Source: Aptenodytes patagonicus (Eukaryota > Chordata > Aves > Sphenisciformes > Spheniscidae). Taken from it: a stretch of 64,000 nt of DNA. A program made the translations under genes and the position numbers. The stretch spans positions 22,881,028 to 22,945,027 of the forward strand of contig NC_134952.1 in NCBI RefSeq assembly GCF_965638725.1, read 5' to 3'. This document shows positions 50,041-58,720 of the stretch, one piece after another. The first letter of the stretch is position 1; every line of letters starts with the position of its first letter. The notes beneath the pieces were generated by a model. The model was not told the DNA's origin. It saw nothing but the letters and a program-made list of their open reading frames with translations, and searched no databases.

Positions 50041-51560
50041 GGAGGACAAATGCCGTGTCGTGTCTGAGCGCGTGTGGGCGTCTGTGTGCATCTGGGAGAG
50101 GGGGGAGCCGGGGAGGGAGAGGGGGGAGCCGGCGAGGGGGAGGGGGGGAGTTACACTGCGCAACAGATTTGACCAAGCGGGCCAAACCTCCCCCTCCTGA
50201 AACAGCTGGGCTTGTTCCTACCGACACCCAAAAAGCTGTGCGTGCACTGGCCGCGGGACCGAGAGTCCGTGGTGCCGGGGTGGCGGCGAGAGGGGGCGGG
50301 GGTGATTCCCCTCTCCCCCCGCACGAACGAGCGGGATGCGGAGGGGGGGGGGGACACGGCCGGCACAGCCCCGTCCCCCTCCCGGCAGCCAGGGCACGTG
50401 GACCGGGAGCAGCGCTGCCATCCACCATGCAGCGCACGTCGGGCCCATTTCCCACGCCGGCCGCCTGCCCTGGGGGAGGAAAGGAGGAGGAGGGGGAGGA
50501 AGGGGGAATGATAGGAAAGCGGGGGGGGGGCCGTTACCTCTGCTCCGAAAGAGGAACCAATCCACTGTGAAGGACGCAGCACTCCCGAGCAGGAAAGACA
50601 TTGCACATTCAGAGATTGCATGTGAAGACACTGCAAAAAAGAAAGAAAGGGAGGGGGGCCGGGGGGCGCAGACCGCATGTGAAAGGCATAGTGTGTGTAA
50701 GAGAGGCCAGCGAGGGTAGGAAGGGAAGGGGGGAGCGATTGCACATGGCAAGAGAAAGAAATCACTCATTCGCTTGAAAGAGGCTCTCGCAAAGCAGACC
50801 GTAGTAAAGTAGCCATGGGAGGCAACGGGGAAGGAGACGCAGACAAGAGGCGAGGTGTCCATGCCGTGCAACAGCCCAGAATCCGATTAAAGTTTATGGC
50901 GGGGAGGTTAAAAGCGCTTTCATCCCGCCCCTCCCCTGGCGAATACATTAAGTTTCCTGGCTGCGTTTAAAAGCACAAAGGGAAGGGAACAGCGGGAGCT
51001 TCGGGTTGCAGTTGTATTGCTAGTGCAGGGAGCCAGTGTAATGCAGTATACTGGTATTCCTACGTACTGGTATGTCTGGATCTTACACTGTGGGCAAAAT
51101 TTCCTCCTCTCGGAGCTCCAGAACAGCGAGGGGGAATTTTGATAAATTCAAGTTGCTTGGCAAATGTAATAGGGATTTGGTATTAATCCTACTTAACCCG
51201 CTGCGAAGATGCTGAGCTCCCGAGCCCCCCTCCTCCGTCCGGGACTGCGGCGGTGAACACTGAGCCTGCGCCGAGCCGGGCTTTCTCGCTGATGCTGCAG
51301 ATATAAAGCCGAGTGTCTCCAGCATCGGCGGGGGAGGGTTTTCGCGTTCTGGCGAGGCAGGGAGAGCGGCCGGGGCCGCCGCCGGAGCAGCAGCCCTGCA
51401 GCCCTCCGGAGAGAGCAGCAGTCACTCACTCCCCAGCGCCGATTCCACGCGGCACGGCTCTGCCCCTCTGTGCCTCTGGTCTCCCCGAGGAAAGAGGTGA
51501 CAACCTTCCCTCCCTCCCACATTCACTCGCCGCCCCAAATGACAAAGACATGCTGTGACC
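50041..51560. promoter_or_regulatory. CpG island, 3-4.5 kb upstream of the PCDH7 start codon
   Basis: The GC level is high with many CpGs, long G runs (for example 50,101-50,148, 50,341-50,350 and 50,521-50,530) and GC-box-like words. A TATA-like TATAAA at 51,302-51,307 lies in an otherwise GC-rich context, followed by GC-rich sequence where a start site would fall. The frames of 70-217 codons on both strands are proline- and glycine-rich products of the composition, without recognisable domains. This may be a distal PCDH7 promoter or the promoter of an unseen non-coding transcript. Confidence 0.5.
51302..51307 (+). promoter_or_regulatory. TATA-box candidate
   Basis: TATAAA stands inside a CpG-rich block, preceded by GATGCTGCAGA and followed by GCCGAGTGTC. 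A start site would be expected about 30 bp downstream. Whether it is used is unknown. Confidence 0.25.
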
Positions 51561-52774
51561 GTTGCTTTGAACCACCTCAACATATCCGGCCGCTTTTCGC
51601 TCAAACATGTCATCGCGATGAAAGAGAGGCATTTCACTACATTCGCCTGCATGCGCCTTTATTCAAATTAACCATTTAAAACGAGGAATGCACACACGCA
51701 CACACAGAACCCGCAACAACTTGTTTTCCCACATATGTTCACAGGGGGAGAGAGAGCAGCTGGATCCCTGCCTCCCCCTCGCTGCGCGCACACACACACA
51801 CACACGCCGGTTCTCTTCCCACTGGCTGCCCCATGCTCGCCCACGTCTTCTCTCTCCTGCCAGCCTACCGGAGTCTCCCTCTTTTCCCTCCGGGATCTGA
51901 ATGGAGAGGACAGGTACAGGAGCCCGGCATCACCCAGGGCGCAGGGGCAGGGGCACGCAAACGCCATAGGCGATTAAATGGCACAAAGTCAAAAGGAGAA
52001 GCGAACTAGGGACGCTAGAATAAACAAAGTTGAGCGGAGAGCTTTAACGTTAAAGTTTATTTCCCACTTACCCAGGTAGGTGACGCTACATTTTAGCAAT
52101 CGTCGAAGCAGCAAGTCTCTATTCGGAAATAAATCTGTTACTTACATGTGTTTATTCTACTAACCCTCTCGCCCCCTTCCTGATCATCTTCTCCGAGGGA
52201 TTTTTTTTTTTTTTTTTCCCCTCTCCTAGGAAACCCACAAACACGCTGAAAAGGCACATTCAAATCATGGTAATAGAAAGAACATGAACACAAAGACCAA
52301 AAGACTCAAACAGCACTGGGAAACAGGACGAAAGTCTGAGATCTAAGGCATCCCCCCTTCCTCCCTGGAGTTTTATGCAGTTACAGTGACTGCAGCTATT
52401 TCACAAAAGCACCGACACGACAGGGGAAGGTGGGAATCTGTGCGAAACGAGTTTTCTTACCAGCGTGATTCCGCAAAATGCAGAGCCCCGAACGTGCACC
52501 AGCTCTGCCTAAAAGAAAGGCGAATAAATATTTGCTTTAAAAATCGTTGCTCGGTTCACAGTCTACAGCGGAGGTGGGGGGAAGAGGGTAGGAGAGAATC
52601 ACTACAGATCACGGGTTAGAGAAGGCAACAGCAGCAACACTCAGGCGTGTAATGAGGATCGGTTTTGAGGACTGAACTGGTGTTTTGTGATCAGCAGCTA
52701 TCCCACTTGCAGCACTAGCAGCAGCAAAGACAGAGGGTAAGGTTGGGCTTTCTGGAGTGCAGCGCTTGACTCGT
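51561..52774. other. PCDH7 upstream region, no gene recognised
   Basis: Mixed sequence with (CA)n tracts at about 51,688-51,708 and 51,786-51,805 and a T run at 52,200-52,217. It could be promoter, upstream exon or spacer; the sequence alone does not decide. Confidence 0.4.
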
Positions 52775-52891
52775 TCTCCCTCCTCCTCCTCTTCCTCCTC
52801 CTCCCTCCCTTCCTCCCTCCCTCCCTCCCTCCCTCTCTCACTCTCGCTCGCTCTTTGCTCTCCCTCTTTCTCTCTCTCCCTCTCTCTTTCT
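52775..52891. repeat. CT-rich low-complexity tract
   Basis: This is an almost pure pyrimidine stretch of CTCC, CCTC and TCTC words. CT/GA tracts near promoters are often bound by GAGA-type or PCBP-type factors and can form triplexes. It lies about 1.7 kb upstream of the PCDH7 start codon, near where a transcription start is plausible. Confidence 0.75.
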
Positions 52892-54535
52892 GTGTGTATG
52901 TAGCGCAGGCGGCTCTGCTGCTGCAGCGTCAGGGAAGAGCTACCGAGAGAGGCTTCAGCAGCTCCCACCACTTTGGGCAAACTTGCCGGTTTACTGCTTC
53001 TTTTTTTTTTTTTTTTTTTTTTCCCGAGTAGGAAGCTTCTCAGTTGCCATTCAACATTTTAAAGCACAAGCCGCTCTGCCGTGAAAGCGCCTGAGCCACA
53101 CTTCTCTGAAAGACACAGGAGGGAATACACAATTGCAGATTTCACCCACCGTGGCGGTGCAGATCACAGGAAACAACTGACTGATATAATTTTATTTGCA
53201 AATAGAACTCTGTTGGGGTTTTTTGGGGGTTTTTTTTTGTTTTTTTTTTTTTTAAATCGCGTCGCGGATCTTTTCCCCTCCCCTTTGCCATTCCGCTTAT
53301 ATGGATGTAATTCAGAATCTGTGTTAATTCACGTGGGGGATCCAGTTACATCTTGTTCCGCTCCGGGTATATTTACGAGAGACCAATAATCGCCTTTGGA
53401 CACATAGTTTTGTTGCTAACCTTTGAACTGAAAGGATCAAGTTCAGATCTGGTTACCTGCATTGGGACGGGAAGGAAGAGGAGAGAGAGAGAGAGGGGGA
53501 GAGAGAGAGAGAGAGAGAGACTGCAATCTCATTTGTGAATCGCTCTCAGTGCTGCAGATCCAGATTGCTATAACACATGCAGTGCAAATGCAGGTAAGGC
53601 ACACACACAAACTGCGGATGCAAAAACAAACTTGGGACTGTTGTGTGTGTATGTTCATATCTACAGCCTTGCAAATTCTGGTCAAACGGCTTCTGCAGTT
53701 TCTGTATCGTTGCTTTGTGACTAATGACCTTGCGCAGAGTTGTTAAAAAAAAAATCCGCTCCGGAGAAAGAGCTGAACATTTTAGGCGATCTCTGAAGAT
53801 GGATTTGGGTGCTTTTCTGCCAACCAAAGGGGATATTCTGTGGACTGCTCTGTAATACACGGGGTTCTTCTCCTGTCAATTGTGCAGCTACCGACATTAT
53901 TGGGATTTTTATTTTTTCTTTACCTTTTTAAATTATTTTTTTTAAAGAACTGCCCATTGCTAAGAGGATTTGGAGTTTTCCCGGACACAAGCCCTTTGAA
54001 TAAAGCGAATCACATTTTTTTTTCCCTGTGTGTGCAGAGAGGGGGAAGAATAAAGCTAATGCCTTGGTCGTAAACGGCTGAGAGAGAGAGAGAGAAAAGA
54101 GAGAGAGAGAGTGTGTGAATTGTAGTTAACTCTAGTGTCGAAGAAGACGACCTGGGGGGCTTCGAATCGCACAGTGCTACTCCTGCTTTTATTGCAAACC
54201 TTGCAAAGTGATTACAGTAAAATCAGAGAGGAGGAGGAGGAGAAGGGGAGGAGGAGGAAAATCCCATCCTATCTACCGAGATGAATCTTTAAAAAGCAAA
54301 ATACTCTGTCCCGTGAACTGTAAGTATATCGCAACTGGAAGGCAGGGAGAGCAGCAGAGGAGCCAGCAGCAGGGTTTTGACCACCAATTGCACCAGCCAT
54401 GAGACAATAAGTTTCCAGGAACAGAAGGATTTTATAACTGATCACCCGGACGTTCAGCCGCTCTGTTGGCTTATCAGGGGAGTTTACTGGGGGGCAGGTG
54501 GGAGTGAGGGGAGGGGGGGGTTCGGTGCGAGGAAG
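52892..54535 (+). promoter_or_regulatory. PCDH7: Presumed PCDH7 proximal promoter and 5' UTR
   Basis: PCDH7 is known to have a long 5' UTR. This GC-mixed region ends at the start codon, so much of it is probably transcribed. It holds a T run (53,001-53,022), GA microsatellites (53,469-53,520 and 54,080-54,112) and a GAG-rich tract (54,225-54,261). Small upstream ORFs lie at 53,799-53,855 (18 codons), 54,059-54,073, 54,281-54,292 and 54,399-54,410. A TGA at 54,314-54,316 closes the main frame upstream. A strong splice-donor-like GTAAGTAT sits at 54,320-54,327. The exact transcription start cannot be seen. Confidence 0.5.
54399..54410 (+). promoter_or_regulatory. Minimal upstream ORF (Met-Arg-Gln-stop)
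   Basis: ATG AGA CAA TAA lies 125 bp before the PCDH7 start codon. With a similar Met-Asn-Leu-stop at 54,281-54,292 and Met-Pro-Trp-Ser-stop at 54,059-54,073, it makes a series of tiny frames that scanning ribosomes would meet first, if the transcript starts far enough upstream. Regulatory effect is inferred. Confidence 0.4.
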
Positions 54536-57500
54536 ATGAGGAAGATGCGGACTCTCCTTGGCTTTGTGCATTGCTGCTGCTGCTGCTGCTTCTTGCTCCT
54601 CCTGCCTCCGCCGCTCTGGGTCAGCCTGGCAGCGGCCAAGCAGCTCCTGAGGTACCGGCTGGCCGAGGAGGGACCCGCCGACATCCGCATCGGCAACGTA
54701 GCTTCCGACCTGGGAATCGTGACGGGCTCCGGAGAGGTGACATTCAGCCTGGAATCGGGCTCCGACTATCTCAAGATCGATAACATGACCGGGGAGCTGA
54801 GCACCACGGAGCGGCGCATCGACCGCGAGAAGCTGCCGCAGTGCCAGATGATCTTCGACGAGAACGAGTGCTTCCTGGACTTCGAGGTGTCGGTCATCGG
54901 CCCCTCGCAGAGCTGGGTGGACCTCTTCGAGGGCCGGGTCATCATCCTGGACATCAACGACAACACCCCCACCTTCCCTTCCCCTGTCCTCACGCTTACC
55001 GTGGAGGAGAACCGGCCCGTGGGGACCCTCTACTTGCTCCCCACCGCCACCGACAGGGACTTCGGCCGCAACGGCATCGAGCGCTACGAACTGCTGCAGG
55101 AGCCCGGCGGGGACGGCGGCCGCCGCGGCGGCGGCGGCGGCAGCGGGGGGGGCTCGGCCTCGACGGGCTCCGAGAGCGCCCTCTACCCCGGCGGCAGCAA
55201 GCGGCGGCAGGAGGCGGACGCGGCGGCCCGCAGCAGCGTCTTCGAGCTGCAGGTGGCCGACACCCTCGACGGGGAGAAGCAGCCGCAGCTGATCGTCAAG
55301 GGGGCGCTGGATCGAGAGCAGCGGGACTCCTACGAGCTCAGCCTCCGCGTGCGGGACGGCGGCGATCCGGCGCGGTCCTCGCAGGCTATCCTGAGGGTGC
55401 TGATCACCGACGTGAACGACAACAGCCCCCGCTTCGAGAAGAGCGTCTACGAGGCAGACCTGGCAGAGAACAGCAGCCCCGGGACCCCCATCCTGCAGTT
55501 GCGAGCCGCCGACCTGGACGTGGGGGTGAACGGGCAGATCGAGTACGTCTTTGGGGCGGCCACCGAGTCCGTCAGGCGCCTGCTGCGGCTGGACGAGACC
55601 TCCGGCTGGCTCAGCGTCTTGCACCGCATAGACCGGGAGGAGGTGAACCAGCTTCGCTTCACTGTCATGGCCCGAGATCGGGGCCAGCCCCCCAAGACAG
55701 ACAAGGCCACGGTCGTGCTGAACATCCGTGATGAAAACGACAACGTGCCCACCATTGACATCCGGAAAATCGGGCGCATCCCGCTCCGCGACGGGGTGGC
55801 TAGCGTGGCTGAGGATGTGCTGGTGGATACCCCCATTGCTCTGGTGCAGGTATCGGACCGGGACCAAGGTGAAAACGGTGTGGTGACCTGCACCGTGGTG
55901 GGCGACGTGCCCTTCCAGCTCAAGCCGGCCAGCGAGGGCGAAGGGGAGCCGCAGAACAAGCGCAAGTATTTCCTCCACACCTCGGCCCCTCTGGACTATG
56001 AGGCTGTCCGCGACTACAACGTGGTGATCGTGGCTGTGGACTCAGGCAGCCCCAGCTTGTCCAGCAACAACTCCTTGCTGGTGCGGGTTGGGGACACTAA
56101 TGACAACCCTCCCGTGTTCAGCCAGGCTGTGCTGGAGGTCTCCTTCCCGGAGAACAACTTGCCTGGCGAGAGGGTGGCCACGGTGGTCGCCACAGACGCA
56201 GACAGCGGCAAGAACGCCGAGATCACCTACTCCCTGGAGGCCTCACCCCTCTCCTCAGAGGCGCCAGGCGGCATCTTCAGCATCGACCCCGACTCTGGGG
56301 ATGTGTCAGTACAGGCGGTGCTGGACCGCGAGCAACGCGACACCTACGAGTTCCAGGTGACGGCCCGGGACAAGGGCGTGCCATCGCTGCAGGGCTCCAC
56401 CATGGTGGTGGTGCGGGTGGCGGATCGCAACGACAATGAGCCGCGCTTCATGCAGGATGTGTTCACTTTCTATGTGAAGGAGAACCTGCAGCCCAACAGC
56501 CCCGTGGGCATGGTGACCGTGATGGACTTCGACAAGGGCCGCAATGCCGAGCTCAGCCTCTCCATCCAGCCCGGCGACCACGACCAGGCAGCCGGCATCT
56601 TCTCCATCGAGAACGACACTGGAACCATTTTCTCCACTGTCTCTTTTGACCGGGAGCAGCAGACCAGCTACACTTTTAAGGTGAAGGCTGTTGACGGAGG
56701 TGAGCCACCACGCTCTGCCACCGCCACTGTGTCCCTCTTCGTGATGGATGAGAACGACAACGCGCCCACGGTCACCTTCCCCAGCAACAGCTCCTACACC
56801 GTGTTGCCACCCTCCAGCAACATGCGCACCGTGGTGGCCACAGTGGTCGCCACCGATGCCGACACCGGTCTCAACGCCGACCTCAACTACAGCATCATCG
56901 GCGGCAACCCCTTCAAACTCTTCGAGATCGACCCGGCCAGCGGTGTGGTGTCACTGGTGGGCAAGCTGGCTCCCAAGCACTATGGCCTGCACCGCCTCGT
57001 GGTGCAGGTGAACGACAGTGGGCAGCCGCCCCAATCCACCACTGCCCTGCTCCACGTCTTTGTCAATGAGAGCCTGTCCAATGCCACTGTGGTGGAGAGC
57101 CAGGTGGCCCGCAGCCTCCACACGCCCCTGGCCCAGGACATCGCTGGTGACCCCAGCTACGAGCTGAGCAAGCAGCGACTTAGCATAGTTATCGGTGTAG
57201 TGGCCGGCATCATGATCGTCATCCTCCTCATCCTGGTGGTGGTCATGGCCCGCTACTGCCGCTCCAAGGGCAAACACGGCTACGAGGCTGGCAAGAAGGA
57301 CCACGAGGATTTCTTCACCCCGCAACAGCACGACAAGGCCAAGAAGCCCAAGAAGGACAAGAAAGGCAAGAAGGGCAAGCAGCCCCTCTACAGCAGCATC
57401 GTCACCGTTGAGGCTTCCAAGCCCAATGGGCAGCGCTACGACAGCGTCAACGAGAAGCTCTCGGACAGCCCCGGTATGGGGCGGTACCGCTCGGTCAACG

Positions 57501-57721
57501 GCGGCCCGGGCAGCCCCGACCTGGCCAGGCACTACAAGTCAAGCTCGCCGCTGCCCACCGTCCAGCTGCACCCGCAGTCCCCCACCGCCGGCAAAAAGCA
57601 CCAGGCCGTGCAGGACCTGCCCCCGGCCAACACCTTCGTGGGCGCCGGCGACAACATCTCCATCGGGTCGGACCACTGCTCCGAGTACAGCTGCCAGGCC
57701 AGCAGCAAGTACAGCAAGCAG
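54536..57721 (+). CDS. PCDH7: Protocadherin-7, first coding exon (3' end continues in later exons)
   Basis: PCDH7 is a delta-1 protocadherin, a calcium-dependent adhesion and signalling protein of the plasma membrane in brain, heart and other tissues. The start is the first in-frame ATG after a TGA at 54,314; a second ATG follows at 54,545. The exon gives 1,062 residues, close to the whole short human isoform. Residues 1-34 form the signal peptide, with six Cys at 13-18. Seven cadherin repeats follow. The first six end in LDINDNTPTF (138-147), TDVNDNSPRF (291-300), RDENDNVPTI (398-407), GDTNDNPPVF (519-528), ADRNDNEPRF (629-638) and MDENDNAPTV (737-746). The seventh spans about 747-865. DRE calcium motifs recur, and N-glycosylation sequons include 83, 312, 511, 751, 784, 826, 844 and 849. 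A Gly-rich, Arg-containing insert lies in EC2 (191-234). The transmembrane helix is about 882-905, followed by a Lys-rich stretch (936-949). The exon ends in AAGCAG before GTAAGAG, phase 0. The CM1, CM2 and RRVTF motifs are absent, as expected if later exons encode them. Confidence 0.96.
54572..54589 (+). repeat. (TGC)6 coding microsatellite, poly-Cys in the PCDH7 signal peptide
   Basis: Six tandem TGC codons encode Cys13-Cys18 at the start of the hydrophobic core of the signal peptide, followed by Phe and a Leu run. A trinucleotide repeat here can change length without breaking the frame. Confidence 0.85.
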
Positions 57722-57730
57722 GTAAGAGAG
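57722..57730 (+). other. PCDH7: Splice donor of PCDH7 exon 1
   Basis: AGCAAGCAG followed by GTAAGAGAG is a near-consensus donor located just where known PCDH7 isoforms leave exon 1 (after ...KYSKQ). Without splicing the frame would run 32 further codons of Pro/Arg/His-rich text to a TGA at 57,818-57,820, which is unlike any protocadherin tail. Confidence 0.88.
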
Positions 57731-57972
57731 CTGCGCCCCGCGCCGCCGCGGTCCGCGCACCCCCCCGCGCAGCCCCCGACACGCGCGCGCGCACACACCC
57801 ACACCCACCCCCCCGGGTGAGGGAGCGGCGGTGCCCGCCTCCCCCACCGGCACAAGCAGACACGACCGCCAGGTTCAATGACCCGTTCAGCCTGGTATCC
57901 CCGCCCCCCACCCCCCCTCAGCAGCCAGTCAGGTGCCCGGGCCAATACACAGCACGCAGGAAGGAGGGTCAG

Positions 57973-57973
57973 A

Positions 57974-58034
<61 letters not shown>

Positions 58035-58063
58035 TTTTTATTATTATTATTATTATTACTATC
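57973..58063 (+). repeat. (ATT)n microsatellite in PCDH7 intron 1
   Basis: About 19 perfect ATT units run from 57,973 to 58,031, then a short T-rich break, then about nine more units to 58,063. It begins 250 bp after the exon 1 donor, inside otherwise very GC-rich sequence, which makes the contrast striking. Confidence 0.93.
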
Positions 58064-58549
58064 GTTCCCTCCGCTTTTCAGACCCGGCAGCCAACCAGCC
58101 GCACCGACGGGGGCGCCGGCGCGAGGGGACCGCGCCGCCCCCCCGCGGGCTCAGCGGCAGCCGGCCGCGGGGGCGGGGGGCGGGCCGGGGACTCGGTCGC
58201 CAGCCCAGACAGCGAGCTGTAAGGCAACCTGAGATGCCTTTATCAGCCGCCCGCCCTCAGGCCAATCCTAGCGGTTGGGGGGGGTCAGGAACCGCCACCC
58301 GGCGGAGCCGCCGTTCCCTGTCCGCCCCCGCGGTCCTGCCGCCCCCCCCCCCCCCCGGCCCCGCTTTCAGCGGCCGATCCCGCTCGCAGCGGGCGCTTCC
58401 CCCGCCGTGATGCTTTCCCAGCCCTAGAGACAGCGAGCTCCGGCTGAGGAGGAAAGTTTCGCTTCGGTAGCCAGGTGTTTTGGGGAAAGGGAGTTGCTGC
58501 CTGCCTGACGCTTCCTAAAGCTGTGGGTGAGAGTGGATTTGCAGCCGCG

Positions 58550-58720
58550 CGCTGAAGCGTTAATGGCTGTAATTACCAGGTCGTTCATGAGGACCAAAAT
58601 GCTTAAATAATCTACAAAGCCTATCTGCGGTCTAATTTACACCACAGAGATTGCACTTATTGCAGCAGTTGCTCTGAATACACATAAATGTTAGTGATCT
58701 CAGAATCGCACCCCAGTATG
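58550..58720. promoter_or_regulatory. Candidate intronic regulatory element
   Basis: The stretch has complex, non-repetitive sequence with TAAT-type homeodomain words (GGCTGTAATTACCAGG near 58,565) just beyond the CpG island. It has the look of conserved non-coding sequence, but no alignment is available. Confidence 0.2.

Noticed and set aside
50030-50871. Frames of 127-217 codons on both strands
   Set aside because: They are products of GC-rich, stop-poor sequence. The frames overlap on both strands, are Pro/Gly/Arg/Ser-rich and carry no recognised domain.
54377-54535. 53-codon N-terminal extension of PCDH7
   Set aside because: It begins at TTG, not ATG. The first in-frame ATG is 54,536, where the sequence aligns with the known start of the protein.
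54269-55978. 569-codon open frame antisense to PCDH7 exon 1
   Set aside because: It is a mirror of the GC-rich coding strand (plus-strand codon bias removes stops on the other strand), has no recognisable domain, and is rich in Val, Leu, Gly and His as expected for a shadow frame.
57817-58410. 197-codon Tyr/Pro-rich frame in PCDH7 intron 1
   Set aside because: It is made by the ATT array plus GC-rich intron sequence and has no domain.
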